Counted from the stretch's first letter, positions 43,751 to 53,307 are shown. The stretch is 64,000 nucleotides of DNA from an uncultured Alistipes sp. (GCA_910577475.1 CAJTLJ010000004.1:44672-108671), one strand, 5' to 3'. A program made the numbers and translations. The notes: generated from the sequence alone by a model not told the origin.

Positions 43751-46700
43751 ATGAATCTGAAACATTTTATCGACCGCCCGGTACTGGCTACGGTGATCTC
43801 GGTCGCCATCATGCTCGGCGGTATCATCGGCCTTGTGTCGCTGCCCGTGGAGCAGTATCCCGACATCGCGCCTCCGACCGTGATGGTCAGAACCTCCTAC
43901 CCGGGAGCAAGTGCCGAGACCATTCAGAAATCGGTGGTCGCACCGCTCGAGGAGCAGATCAACGGCGTGGAAGACATGACCTACATGACCTCCACCTCGA
44001 CCAACTCGGGCAGCGTAAGCATCAACGTCTACTTCAAGCAGGGTACGGACCCCGACATGGCGGCCGTCAACGTGCAGAACCGCGTGTCGCGCGCCACGGG
44101 CGTACTCCCCGCCGAGGTGACCCGCGTCGGCGTGCAGACCTTCAAGCGGCAGACCTCCATGCTGAAGGTCTTCTCGCTCTACTCGCCCGACGACAGCTAC
44201 GACGAGAACTTCATGAGCAACTACATGAAGATCAATCTCCAGCCCAAGATCCTGCGTATTCAGGGCGTGGGCGAACTGGTCGTGCTGGGCTCCGACTACT
44301 CGATGCGCATCTGGCTGAAGCCCGACGTCATGGCGCAGTACGGACTGGTCCCCTCGGACATCACGGGCGTCCTCTCCGAACAGAACATCGAGTCGGCCAC
44401 CGGTTCGCTGGGTGAAAACACGGACAACACCTTCCAGTACACGCTTCGCTACAAGGGCCGCCTGAACACACCCGAGCAGTTCGGCGACATCGTGATCCGC
44501 GCCCTGCCCGACGGCGAGGTGCTGCATCTGCGCGACGTCGCCCGCATCGAACTGGGCAACGAATCCTACTCCTACCACGGCGAGACCAACGGCCACACCG
44601 GCATCTCGGCCCTCGTATTCCAGACCGCCGGCTCGAACGCCACGGAGGTCATCAAGAACCTCGACAAGCTGCTCGAAGAGGAGCGCGCCAAGCTGCCGAA
44701 GGGCATCGACATCGTCGAGGTGATGAACGTCAACGAATTCCTCTTCGCCTCGATCCACGAGGTAATCAAAACCCTGATCGAGGCTATCATCCTGGTCATC
44801 CTGGTCGTCTATCTCTTCCTTCAGGACCTGCGTTCGACCCTCATCCCGCTGATCTCGATCATCGTATCGCTGGTGGGTACGTTCGCTTTCCTGTCGTTCG
44901 CCGGCTTCTCGATCAACCTGCTGACGCTCTTCGCCCTCGTGCTGGCGATCGGTACGGTGGTCGACGACGCCATCATCGTGGTCGAAGCCGTGCAGGCCCG
45001 CTTCGACGTGGGCTACAAGTCCTCCTACATGGCTACGGTCGACGCCATGGGCGGCATCACCTCGGCCATCATCACCTCGACGCTGGTCTTCATGGCCGTC
45101 TTCATCCCCGTATCGATGATGGGCGGAACATCGGGCGTTTTCTACACGCAGTTCGGCATCACGATGGCCGTCGCCGTCGGCATCTCGGCCGTGAACGCGC
45201 TGACCCTCTCGCCGGCCCTCTGCGCCATCATCATGAAACCCTACGTAGACGAGAACGGCAACGAGAAGGACAACTTCTCGGCCCGCTTCCGCAAGGCCTA
45301 CAACACGGCTTTCGGCGCCATCGTCGACAAGTACCAGCGCGGCGTCCTCTTCTTCATCAAGCGCCGCTGGATGATGTGGGGCACGCTGATCGCCGCCATG
45401 GCGGCTCTGGTGCTGCTGATGAACTCCACCAAAACGGGTCTGATCCCAACCGAGGACCAGGGAACCATCATGGTGAACGTCACCACGGCGCCGGGCAGCT
45501 CGCTGGAACAGACCGAGAAGATCATGGAGGAGATCGACCGCCGCATCTCCACCATCCCGCAGATCCGTGCCTACACGAAGGTGTCGGGCTACGGTCTGAT
45601 CGCCGGTCAGGGCCCGTCGTACGGCATGTTCATCATCAAGCTCAAGGAGTGGGCGCAGCGTCCCGGCGAAGAAGACAAGGTAACCCACATAAGCAACCTG
45701 ATCATGGGCATGACGGCCGACATCAAGGATGCGCAGGTATTCGCTATCGTGCCGCCGATGATCTCGGGCTACGGTACGAGCAACGGTTTCGAAATGCACG
45801 TGCAGGACTTCGGCGACGGCGACATCAACTCGCTCTACGACATCACCATGCAGTTCATAGGCGCCCTGAACCAGCGTCCCGAGATCGGCATGGCCTACAC
45901 GACCTATAACGTCAACTTCCCGCAGTACGTCGTCGACATCGACGCCGCGAAGTGCAAGCGTGCCGGCCTCTCGCCGACCGAGGTGCTTTCAGTGCTGTCG
46001 GGCTACTACGGCGGCCAGTACGTGTCGAACATCAACCGCTTCTCGAAGGTCTACCGCGTGATGATTCAGGCCGATCCGAAAGACCGCGCCGACATCGAGT
46101 CGCTGGACAACGTGTTCGTCCGCGTAGCCGGCGAGATGGCACCCGTAAGCCAGTTCGTCACCCTGACGAAGGTCTACGGCCCCGAGACGCTGAGCCGCTT
46201 CAACATGTACACCTCCATCGCCGTGAACGGTTCGGCCGCCGAGGGCTACTCGTCGGGCGACGCCATCCGCGCCATCAAGGAGGTGGCCGCCGAGGTGCTC
46301 CCGCGCGGTTACGGCTACGAGTTCAGCGCCCTGACCCGCGAGGAGAACGAATCGTCGAACAACTCCTACATCGTCTACGGCATCTGCCTGCTGCTGATCT
46401 ACCTGATCCTGAGCGCCCTCTACGAGAGCTACCTGATTCCGTTCGCTGTCATCCTGTCGGTTCCGTGCGGTCTGCTGGGCAGCTTCCTTTTCGCCAAGAT
46501 GCTGGGGCTGGAGAACAACATCTATCTGCAAACCGGACTCATCATGCTGATCGGTCTGCTGTCGAAGACCGCCATTCTGCTGACGGAGTACGCCACCGAG
46601 CGCCGTCAGGCCGGCATGTCTCTGACACAGGCCGCCGTTTCGGCCGCCAAAGTCCGTCTGCGCCCCATTCTGATGACGGCCCTCACGATGATCTTCGGTC

Positions 46701-46942
46701 TGCTGCCGCTGATGTTCTCGACCGGCGTAGGCGCCAACGGCAACTCGTCGCTCGGCTCCGGAGCCGTAGGCGGCATGATTATCGGTACGCTGGCGCTGCT
46801 GTTCCTCGTACCGTCGCTCTTCATCGCCTTCGAGTGGTTGCAGGAGAAGTTCAAACCGATTCAAATCACCAACACGCCCGACTGGGCCATCCAGGCCGAA
46901 CTCGAGGATAAAACCGACGAGTCGGGAAAGGAGGAAAAATAG
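43751..46942 (+). CDS. RND efflux transporter, HAE1/AcrB type
   Basis: Inner-membrane pump of 1063 aa. It starts MNLKHFIDRPVLATVISVAIM and has the RND layout: TM1, porter domain 1, TM2-6 block, porter domain 2, TM8-12. The proton-relay TM4 segment GTVVDDAIIVVEAV holds the Asp pair; the FGITMAVAVGISAVNALTLSPALCA signature is also present. It expels hydrophobic or amphiphilic compounds using the proton gradient. The length is typical for HAE1. Confidence 0.96.
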   Translation: MNLKHFIDRPVLATVISVAIMLGGIIGLVSLPVEQYPDIAPPTVMVRTSYPGASAETIQKSVVAPLEEQINGVEDMTYMTSTSTNSGSVSINVYFKQGTDPDMAAVNVQNRVSRATGVLPAEVTRVGVQTFKRQTSMLKVFSLYSPDDSYDENFMSNYMKINLQPKILRIQGVGELVVLGSDYSMRIWLKPDVMAQYGLVPSDITGVLSEQNIESATGSLGENTDNTFQYTLRYKGRLNTPEQFGDIVIRALPDGEVLHLRDVARIELGNESYSYHGETNGHTGISALVFQTAGSNATEVIKNLDKLLEEERAKLPKGIDIVEVMNVNEFLFASIHEVIKTLIEAIILVILVVYLFLQDLRSTLIPLISIIVSLVGTFAFLSFAGFSINLLTLFALVLAIGTVVDDAIIVVEAVQARFDVGYKSSYMATVDAMGGITSAIITSTLVFMAVFIPVSMMGGTSGVFYTQFGITMAVAVGISAVNALTLSPALCAIIMKPYVDENGNEKDNFSARFRKAYNTAFGAIVDKYQRGVLFFIKRRWMMWGTLIAAMAALVLLMNSTKTGLIPTEDQGTIMVNVTTAPGSSLEQTEKIMEEIDRRISTIPQIRAYTKVSGYGLIAGQGPSYGMFIIKLKEWAQRPGEEDKVTHISNLIMGMTADIKDAQVFAIVPPMISGYGTSNGFEMHVQDFGDGDINSLYDITMQFIGALNQRPEIGMAYTTYNVNFPQYVVDIDAAKCKRAGLSPTEVLSVLSGYYGGQYVSNINRFSKVYRVMIQADPKDRADIESLDNVFVRVAGEMAPVSQFVTLTKVYGPETLSRFNMYTSIAVNGSAAEGYSSGDAIRAIKEVAAEVLPRGYGYEFSALTREENESSNNSYIVYGICLLLIYLILSALYESYLIPFAVILSVPCGLLGSFLFAKMLGLENNIYLQTGLIMLIGLLSKTAILLTEYATERRQAGMSLTQAAVSAAKVRLRPILMTALTMIFGLLPLMFSTGVGANGNSSLGSGAVGGMIIGTLALLFLVPSLFIAFEWLQEKFKPIQITNTPDWAIQAELEDKTDESGKEEK

Positions 46943-46943
46943 T

Positions 46944-48353
46944 ATGAAACGAATTATCATCCTGATCGCCGCCGCTCTGACGATGACGAGCTGCGGTATC
47001 TACAAATCCTACACCCGGCCGGACGACATCCGTACCGACCAGCTCTACGGCGTCGATTACCAATCGACCGACACCGCATCCATCGCCGACATCCGCTGGC
47101 AGGAGATGTTCACCGACCCCCGGTTGCAGACGCTGATCGGGAGAGGGCTGGAGAACAACACCGACATGCAGTCTGCCTACTGGCGCGTAGAGGAGGCTCG
47201 TGCCGCCCTGCAATCGGCCCGGCTGGCCTTCCTGCCTTCGTTCAACCTCGCGCCGAACGGCGGCGTCAGCAGCTTCGACGGATCGAAGGGGGCATGGACC
47301 TACACGATCCCGCTGGCCGCCAGCTGGCAGATCGACATCTTCGGCGGGCTCCGCAACGCCAAGCGGAAGGCCAAGGCCCTCTACGCCCAGTCGCAGGAGT
47401 ACCGGCAGGCCGTGCGCACGCAGCTGATCTCCGGCATCGCGACCTACTATTACACGCTGCTGATGCTCGACAGCCAGTTCGACGCCACGAAGCAGACCGC
47501 CGAGTCGTTGAGCGAGAGCGCCCGCATCATGCGCGACATGAAGCAGGCCGGCATGACCACCGAGGCGGGCGTCGCCCAGATCGAAGCGGCCGCCTATTCG
47601 GCCCACGCTTCGCTTCAGGATCTGGAGCACCGGATCCGCGAGGTGGAAAACGCCTTCTGCTCGCTGCTTGGCGAAGTGCCCCACGACATCGAGCGCGGCA
47701 CGCTGGACGAACAGATTCTGCCGCAGTCGCTGGCTGCGGGGGTTCCGCTGCAACTGCTATCGAACCGTCCGGACGTGAAGAGCGCCGAGCTGGCGTTGGA
47801 GCAGGCTTTCTACACCACGGCCGCCGCCCGTTCGGCCCTCTATCCCTCGCTGACGTTGAGCGGTACGCTGGGCTGGACGAACAACGCCGGGGCGATGATC
47901 GTTAATCCGGGCAAGCTGCTGCTGTCGGCAGCCGGTTCGCTCGCCATGCCGCTCTTCAACGCCCGGCTGAACCGCAACCAGCTCAAAATCGCGAAGGCCC
48001 GTCAGGAGGAGGCGAAGCTCTCGTTCCAACAGACCCTGCTCAACGCCGGCGCCGAGGTGAACAACGCCCTGTCGCTGTGTCAGACCGCCCGTGCGAAGGC
48101 CGAGTGGCGCACGAAGCAGATCGCAGCACTGGAGAGCGCCTACGAAGCCACGCAGCTTCTGATGCGTCACTCCTCGACCACCTATCTGGAGGTCCTGACC
48201 GCCCAGCAGAACCTGCTTGCGGGACGCATCTCGCAGATCAGCGACCGCTACGAAGAGATCCAGGGAACCATCGACCTCTACCAGGCTCTGGGAGGCGGAC
48301 GCGACACCGAGGTCGAGGCCGAAACCAAGACCGACTCGAAAAAGAAGCGATAA
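46944..48353 (+). CDS. RND outer-membrane lipoprotein channel (NodT/OprM type)
   Basis: Lipoprotein of 469 aa (lipobox MTSC, Cys17), with two OEP repeats. ADIRWQEMFTDPRLQTLIGRGLENN is the conserved NodT-family start, and AGMTTEAGVAQIEAA and LSNRPDVKSAELALEQAFY follow. It forms the trimeric outer-membrane duct of the tripartite pump. It begins 1 bp after the pump gene and is followed by a strong terminator. Confidence 0.95.
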   Translation: MKRIIILIAAALTMTSCGIYKSYTRPDDIRTDQLYGVDYQSTDTASIADIRWQEMFTDPRLQTLIGRGLENNTDMQSAYWRVEEARAALQSARLAFLPSFNLAPNGGVSSFDGSKGAWTYTIPLAASWQIDIFGGLRNAKRKAKALYAQSQEYRQAVRTQLISGIATYYYTLLMLDSQFDATKQTAESLSESARIMRDMKQAGMTTEAGVAQIEAAAYSAHASLQDLEHRIREVENAFCSLLGEVPHDIERGTLDEQILPQSLAAGVPLQLLSNRPDVKSAELALEQAFYTTAAARSALYPSLTLSGTLGWTNNAGAMIVNPGKLLLSAAGSLAMPLFNARLNRNQLKIAKARQEEAKLSFQQTLLNAGAEVNNALSLCQTARAKAEWRTKQIAALESAYEATQLLMRHSSTTYLEVLTAQQNLLAGRISQISDRYEEIQGTIDLYQALGGGRDTEVEAETKTDSKKKR

Positions 48354-48369
48354 AACGCTCCATCCGACA

Positions 48370-48404
48370 AAGAGAGGGCTGTCCGTACAGGACAGCCCTC
48401 TCTT
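48370..48404. terminator. Bidirectional terminator after the RND operon
   Basis: A perfect 15-bp stem (48370-48384 with 48390-48404) with loop GTACA has A-rich and T-rich ends. It ends the pump operon and could also stop the convergent exonuclease transcript. Confidence 0.85.
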
Positions 48405-48415
48405 ATAATACTCTT

Positions 48416-48444
48416 GTCACCCCGAGCGCAGTCGAGGGGTCTCG
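48416..48444. repeat. Probable dispersed intergenic repeat
   Basis: The segment GTCACCCCGAGCGCAGTCG continuing AGGGGTCTCG is an imperfect inverted repeat (CCCC...GGGG). It matches a short motif I recall as recurring between genes in many Bacteroidota genomes, often mis-translated as ...DPSTALGVT.... Only one copy is in this window. Confidence 0.55.
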
Positions 48445-48470
48445 ACGGTCAAAAGACTGAGCCGGATAAC

Positions 48471-48962
48471 CTATAAAATCTTCAGGGCGATTCGGGCGCA
48501 GGCCTCGGCATCGGCCAGCGCATGGTGGTGATTCAGCAGGTCGTATCCGCACACCTGTGATACGGTGTGCAGCTGGTAGTTCGGCAGTCCCTTCAGCATC
48601 CGGCGCGCCGCCCGCAGCGTACAATGGAAAGGGTAGTCGGGGTAGGGCATTCCGTAGTGCGAGAAGACCGCTTTCAGACACCCCTCGTCGAATGGCGAAT
48701 TGTGGGCCACCAGCGGCAGCCCCTCCAGCCTCGGCGCGATTTCGGCCCACACGTCGGGAAACGACGGAGCCCCCTCCGTATCCCGGCTGCAGAGCCCGTG
48801 AACCTCCGTACAGAAGCGGCTATAGTAGTTGGGATAGGGGTGGATGAGCCGATAGAAGCTGTCCGCCACTGCACCGTCGCGGACGATCACGATCCCCACG
48901 CTGCATACGCTGGTCCGTTCGCGGTTCGCCGTCTCGAAATCGATTGCAGCAAAATCTTTCAT
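48471..48962 (-). CDS. DEDDh 3'-5' exonuclease (DnaQ/epsilon-like)
   Basis: Protein of 163 aa from ATG 48962 (MKDFAAIDFETANRE). The preceding 17 in-frame codons are rejected because the DnaQ fold begins right at FAAIDFET. Exo motifs: I D8/E10 (AIDFETA), II VAHNSPFDEGCL, III HHHALADAEACA with the catalytic His and Asp. It is a stand-alone proofreading-type nuclease for DNA or RNA ends; no polymerase subunit is nearby. Confidence 0.9.
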   Translation of the reverse strand: MKDFAAIDFETANRERTSVCSVGIVIVRDGAVADSFYRLIHPYPNYYSRFCTEVHGLCSRDTEGAPSFPDVWAEIAPRLEGLPLVAHNSPFDEGCLKAVFSHYGMPYPDYPFHCTLRAARRMLKGLPNYQLHTVSQVCGYDLLNHHHALADAEACARIALKIL

Positions 48963-49050
48963 ATACTCGTAAAATGAACCGCAAGATAGCGCTTTTCGGC
49001 CGAAACCGAACATCTTTCACCGATTATTTTACACATCGCGCCGCATTTAC

Positions 49051-49058
49051 TATCTTTG
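49051..49058 (+). promoter_or_regulatory. -7 box of metX
   Basis: TATCTTTG lies only 8 bp before ATG 49067, implying a nearly leaderless mRNA. Confidence 0.75.
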
Positions 49059-49066
49059 CCGCAGCT

Positions 49067-50086
49067 ATGGAACCACACTTTTATCACTACGACCGCCCCT
49101 TTCCGCTGGAGCGGGGCGGGGTATTGCCGCAGCTCGAAATCGCCTATCACACGTACGGCCGGCCGAATGCGGCGGGCGACAACGTCGTCTGGGTCTGCCA
49201 CGCGCTGACGGCCAACTCCGAGGTGGCCGACTGGTGGCCGCACACCGTCGAGGAGGGGCGTTTCCTCGACCCCGCACGGCACTACATCGTATGCGCCAAC
49301 ATCCTCGGTTCGCACTACGGATCGACGGGACCGCTCTCGACGAACCCTGCGACGGGCGAACCCTGGTACGGCGATTTCCCGGCGCTGACCCTGCGCGACA
49401 TCGTGCGGGCACACCGGCTGCTGGCGGACGCACTCGGCATCCGAAGCATCGGCCTGCTGATCGGCAGTTCGGTCGGCGGCTTTCAGGCCGTGGAGTGGGC
49501 CGTATCGGAGCCCGGTTTCATCCGTCGGCTGGCGCTGATCGCCACGGCGGCGAAGGCCACCCCGTGGCAGATCGCCATCGACCAGACCCAACGCATGGCC
49601 ATCGAAGCCGACTCCACGTTCGGCCAGCGGCATCCGGATGCCGGGAAGAAGGGAATGGCTGCCGCACGGGCCATCGGACTGTTGACCTACCGGGGCCCCG
49701 AAGGCTACAACCTGACCCAGCAGGAGCGGGACGACGCACCCCGTTACGAAGGGTTCCGGGCCTGCACCTATCAGGAGTACCAGGGCGAGAAGCTCTGCCG
49801 GCGGTTCGACGCCTACTCTTACCGCACGATTCTCGACACCTTCGACACGCACGACGTCGGCCGCGGCCGGGGCGGGGTAGCGGCCGCCCTGCAGCGGATC
49901 ACGGCACGCACGCTGGTGGTCGGCATCACGACCGACCTGATCTTCACCCCCGCGGAGATGCGGGCCCTGCAATCGCAGATTCCGAACAGCACCTATCGGG
50001 AGATCGACTCGCCGTTCGGCCACGACGGATTTCTGGTCGAACACGACCAGCTGAACGGCCTGCTCCTGCCGCTGGCGAATGATTAA
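49067..50086 (+). CDS. metX: Homoserine O-acyltransferase MetX
   Basis: Alpha/beta-hydrolase of 339 aa that activates homoserine with an acyl-CoA for methionine synthesis. The nucleophile is S135 in LIGSSVGGFQAVEW. The acid is in VVGITTDLIFTP and the base in FGHDGFLVE. The core also has VVWVCHALTANSEVADWW and ANILGSHYGSTGPLS. MetX proteins may use acetyl- or succinyl-CoA, which cannot be decided here. Start 49067 is taken because the -7 box is immediately upstream. No SAM or Met riboswitch fits in the short leader. Confidence 0.92.
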   Translation: MEPHFYHYDRPFPLERGGVLPQLEIAYHTYGRPNAAGDNVVWVCHALTANSEVADWWPHTVEEGRFLDPARHYIVCANILGSHYGSTGPLSTNPATGEPWYGDFPALTLRDIVRAHRLLADALGIRSIGLLIGSSVGGFQAVEWAVSEPGFIRRLALIATAAKATPWQIAIDQTQRMAIEADSTFGQRHPDAGKKGMAAARAIGLLTYRGPEGYNLTQQERDDAPRYEGFRACTYQEYQGEKLCRRFDAYSYRTILDTFDTHDVGRGRGGVAAALQRITARTLVVGITTDLIFTPAEMRALQSQIPNSTYREIDSPFGHDGFLVEHDQLNGLLLPLAND

Positions 50087-50091
50087 ACTTT

Positions 50092-50123
50092 ACGCGCCTG
50101 CCGGATGATCCCGGCAGGCGCGT
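50092..50123 (+). terminator. Terminator of metX
   Basis: A perfect 13-bp stem ACGCGCCTGCCGG/CCGGCAGGCGCGT with a 6-nt loop lies 6 bp after the stop. No T-run follows. Confidence 0.7.
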
Positions 50124-50211
50124 TCCGATTTGCAAAAAGCATCAGGCCACCTTACCGCCGAGCTTTCGGACCATCGCCCGCGTTTTCGTCTATTGGCGGC
50201 ATAGTATACAA

Positions 50212-50245
50212 AAAAAAGCGAAGCCGTTCAAGTCTTCGCTTTTTT
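50212..50245. terminator. Bidirectional intrinsic terminator
   Basis: A 12-bp stem AAAAAAGCGAAG/CTTCGCTTTTTT (50212-50223 with 50234-50245) has runs of A and T at its ends. It lies 20 bp past the floA stop and works in either direction. Confidence 0.9.
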
Positions 50246-50264
50246 CGATCGGGTGCTCGCAGCT

Positions 50265-51236
50265 TTATTTCTTCTCGGGACGGGCGATCGATTCGCGCAT
50301 CTGCGTGTCGGCCATCACGTTCTTCATCTTGTAGTAGTCCATGATGCCCAGATTTCCGTTCCGGAATGCCTCTGCCATAGCCAGCGGCACCTCAGCCTCG
50401 GCCAGGATCACCTTGGCGCGCGCATCCTGCGCCTTCGCCCGGTTCTCCTGCTCCAACGCCACGGCCATCGCACGGCGCTCCTCGGCTTTGGCCTGAGCGA
50501 TGTTCTTGTCCGCCTCGGCCTGATCCATCTGAAGCTGGGCGCCGATGTTCTTGCCGACGTCGATGTCGGCGATATCGATGGAGAGAATCTCGAAAGCCGT
50601 TCCGGCGTCGAGGCCCTTGTTCAGCACGACCCGCGAGATAGAATCAGGATTCTCCAGCACGATCTTGTGCGATTCGGCCGAACCGATAGACGAGACGATA
50701 CCTTCGCCGACACGAGCCAGCACGGTCTCCTCGCCGGCACCGCCGACCAGCTGCTTGATGTTGGCGCGCACCGTCACGCGGGCCTTGGCGATCAACTGAA
50801 TACCGTCCTTCGCCACGGCAGCGACGGGCGGGGTGTTGATGACTTTGGGGTTCACCGACATCTGCACGGCCTCGAAGACGTCGCGGCCGGCCAGGTCGAT
50901 GGCGGTCGCCATCTTGAAGTCGAGCATGATGTTGGCCTTCTGCGCCGACACCAGCGCGTGCACGACGTTCGAGACGTTACCGCCCGCCAGATAGTGAGCC
51001 TCCAGTTCGTTGGGGTCGAGGTTCAGGCCCGCTTTCGTGCTCTCGATCATCGAGGAGACGATGGTCGAGGGCGGCACCTTGCGCCAGCGCATCAGAATCA
51101 GCTGCAACAGACTGATCCGCACGCCCGACACCAGAGCCGAGAACCACAATCCTACAGGGATAAAGTAGAAGATCAACCAGACGGCCACGAAGGCCAGAAA
51201 GACCACCAGGGCCATGAAACCCGTTTCCATTTCCAT
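50265..51236 (-). CDS. floA: Flotillin-like protein FloA
   Basis: Protein of 323 aa with an N-terminal membrane hairpin (about residues 5-30), a SPFH/UPF0365 domain (RWRKVPPSTIVSSMIESTKAGLNL, GKARVTVRANIKQLVGGAGEET in part) and a coiled A/E/K-rich C-terminal region (about 230-290). FloA organises membrane microdomains and protein complexes. It lies 9 bp after an NfeD-like gene, the usual partner arrangement. Confidence 0.95.
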   Translation of the reverse strand: MEMETGFMALVVFLAFVAVWLIFYFIPVGLWFSALVSGVRISLLQLILMRWRKVPPSTIVSSMIESTKAGLNLDPNELEAHYLAGGNVSNVVHALVSAQKANIMLDFKMATAIDLAGRDVFEAVQMSVNPKVINTPPVAAVAKDGIQLIAKARVTVRANIKQLVGGAGEETVLARVGEGIVSSIGSAESHKIVLENPDSISRVVLNKGLDAGTAFEILSIDIADIDVGKNIGAQLQMDQAEADKNIAQAKAEERRAMAVALEQENRAKAQDARAKVILAEAEVPLAMAEAFRNGNLGIMDYYKMKNVMADTQMRESIARPEKK

Positions 51237-51245
51237 ATTGTTCGA

Positions 51246-51707
51246 TTATTTGATGATTTTCACGATGACACTCGTATTTTCGAATCCGACAACCTCGACA
51301 GGCGTTTGCGGATCGGCATAGCCGGAGAGCAGTTTAGCCTCGTAAATCTTTCCGTCGATCTCGACCGAGCCCATCGGCGAGAGCCGCGAAAGCGCCCGGC
51401 CGCAGGCACCGACACGCACTTCGTGTTCCACCTTGCTGCCGGCCGACGAATCGACCTGCTGTTTCAGGGCGAAGCGCTGCCAGGTCTTGGCGCGCAGCGA
51501 GAAGACGATCGTCGCCAGCGCCAGCACCAGCTCGATCAGCGTCACGACGACGCCTGCCTCCCATCCGAAGTCGGTAAAGGCCCTGTAGATCGCACTGCCG
51601 CCGCAAATGAGCGACAACACCCCGGCCACGGAGAGGCCCGGCAGTAAAACCAGTTCGGCGACCAGAAACAGAATGGCCAGCAGAATCAAAAGCAGGATAA
51701 CCAACAT
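51246..51707 (-). CDS. NfeD-like membrane protein
   Basis: Protein of 153 aa with two or three N-terminal TM segments (about 1-22, 25-42 and 48-72) and a C-terminal OB-fold NfeD domain (about 90-150, GACGRALSRLSPMGSVEIDGKIYEA). It lacks the ClpP-like protease part, so it is the short NfeD1b type that pairs with flotillins. First gene of the nfeD-floA operon. Confidence 0.9.
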   Translation of the reverse strand: MLVILLLILLAILFLVAELVLLPGLSVAGVLSLICGGSAIYRAFTDFGWEAGVVVTLIELVLALATIVFSLRAKTWQRFALKQQVDSSAGSKVEHEVRVGACGRALSRLSPMGSVEIDGKIYEAKLLSGYADPQTPVEVVGFENTSVIVKIIK

Positions 51708-51763
51708 AGTTCAACCTTTCTAAAGACGATCTAAAGTTAACGTTTTATTTCCGATTTTCCAAG

Positions 51764-53296
51764 TTATTCGGCGGAAATCTCCTTCACCTCGGCCTCCCAT
51801 GCGGCATCCGCCGTCCGGACGGCCCGCACCACCTGTTCGGCTTCGGAGCGGTCGGAGAAGGAACCGACGATGTAGACCGTCCCGACACGGGCCAACTCCT
51901 TGTCGGGAGCCGCCTCGCGAATCGCCGTGCGCACCGGCTCCGACAGCCCGTTCGCACCGGAGATCTCGACCCGGAAACTTCCGGCGTCACTGCCGTCCAT
52001 TGGGAAATCCTCCCGCTCGCCGTCGACCCAGCGGACGATCTCGGGACGGCGGAATCCCCGTTTGAGCAGCAATTCGCAGGCCAGACGCGCCTCGACGGCC
52101 GTGGCATATCCGCCCGCATAGTAGCAGTAGCGCCCCTCGTCGTCGCGGTCGTAACCCAGCGGCCACGCACCGCGGAATATCGCCGGCGACTGCTTCACCC
52201 GGTAGCGGCCCAGACGGATTCGATAGATCGTCCCGTGGTCGTAGACCTTGCAGGCCGGAATGGGGTTGCGGGCATCGTATTTCGACGGCGTACTGAAATC
52301 CACATCCTGATAATCGAGCAGATAGCGTCGCTCGGGCTCGATCCGCGGCAGCCGGAACTCGACGCTCTTCAGGTAGTTCGCCTCCCGATCCAGCGAATCC
52401 AGCGCCTCGAGCAGCGAAAATTCCCGGGCCACGGTCCGTTCGAAGTCCACCAGCGCCTGCTTTTGCAGAAAATAAGCCGCCATCGCATCCGAGGCATAAC
52501 GGCCCCGCTCGGATTCCGCTATTCGCCGGGCCTCGGTCTGCCGTTCCGTTTCGCTCTCCAACGCCTCATCGCGGTCGTAGCGGTCCAGCAGATAGCTGTA
52601 GGCATAGCTCTTGTTGTCCAGAATGTAACCCCATACCGTTTGCAGCGAATCGTCCAGCCGCATATTCTCCTCCCGGATATCCGCCATGCGGTCGTAGAGC
52701 GAATCGGCCGCCGCCTGATCCGTGACAGTCAGGTATTCGTCCTGCATGCCGATCAGCCGGGCGTAGTTGTCGGCGAACCGCTCGATGAGCTCCGCCGCCG
52801 GCCGCTCCTTGGACTGGGCCTCCCGCAAGGCGGCGTAATCGCCCGGCGAGAGCTCGCCCCTGAAGCAGGCGTTCGCCACCAGATTCCGCGACCGGGGGGC
52901 ATCGTCGTAACTCGGCAGCTCCTCGTCCCGTTCCGGCTCGCCGCCTGCGGGCGCCGCATCCAGCGACCGGAGAATCCACTCCTGCTCGATTGCGTTGATC
53001 CGGTCGACCAGCTGCCCCTTCTCGCTGCGCAGCGCGAACAGCCGCTCCTCCAGCTTCAGAATCTCCTCCTTGTAATGCTCCCGATTCTCGGGATCGTCCC
53101 GGAACGAGCGGCGGATCGAGGCCGATTCCGCCATCAGCGAATCGATCCGCTCCTGCAGGCGGGCATCCTCTTTCAGGCAGCTCATATAGGTCTCGTTCTT
53201 CTCCAGACCCGGAATGCGGACAGCGGGCTCCTGGGCCCGGGAAGAGATCGGGCCGAAAAGGATAATCAGAAAATATAAAACGAACAGTCTCTTCAT
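51764..53296 (-). CDS. Secreted protein with two C-terminal SPOR-like repeats
   Basis: Protein of 510 aa from ATG 53296 (MKRLFVLYFLIILFGPISSRAQ, signal peptide). ATG 53311, overlapping the trkH stop as ATGA, is an alternative. A long charged helical/coiled region (about 30-320) precedes two SPOR-like units: about 360-440 (GTIYRIRLGRYRVKQ, YYAGGYATAVEARLACELL) and 445-508 (GSFRVEISGANG, GTVYIVGSFSDRSEAEQ). SPOR domains bind glycan strands stripped of peptides, so an envelope or peptidoglycan role is likely. It may be co-transcribed with trkH. Confidence 0.82.
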   Translation of the reverse strand: MKRLFVLYFLIILFGPISSRAQEPAVRIPGLEKNETYMSCLKEDARLQERIDSLMAESASIRRSFRDDPENREHYKEEILKLEERLFALRSEKGQLVDRINAIEQEWILRSLDAAPAGGEPERDEELPSYDDAPRSRNLVANACFRGELSPGDYAALREAQSKERPAAELIERFADNYARLIGMQDEYLTVTDQAAADSLYDRMADIREENMRLDDSLQTVWGYILDNKSYAYSYLLDRYDRDEALESETERQTEARRIAESERGRYASDAMAAYFLQKQALVDFERTVAREFSLLEALDSLDREANYLKSVEFRLPRIEPERRYLLDYQDVDFSTPSKYDARNPIPACKVYDHGTIYRIRLGRYRVKQSPAIFRGAWPLGYDRDDEGRYCYYAGGYATAVEARLACELLLKRGFRRPEIVRWVDGEREDFPMDGSDAGSFRVEISGANGLSEPVRTAIREAAPDKELARVGTVYIVGSFSDRSEAEQVVRAVRTADAAWEAEVKEISAE

Positions 53297-53307
53297 GTTA
53301 AACAAAG

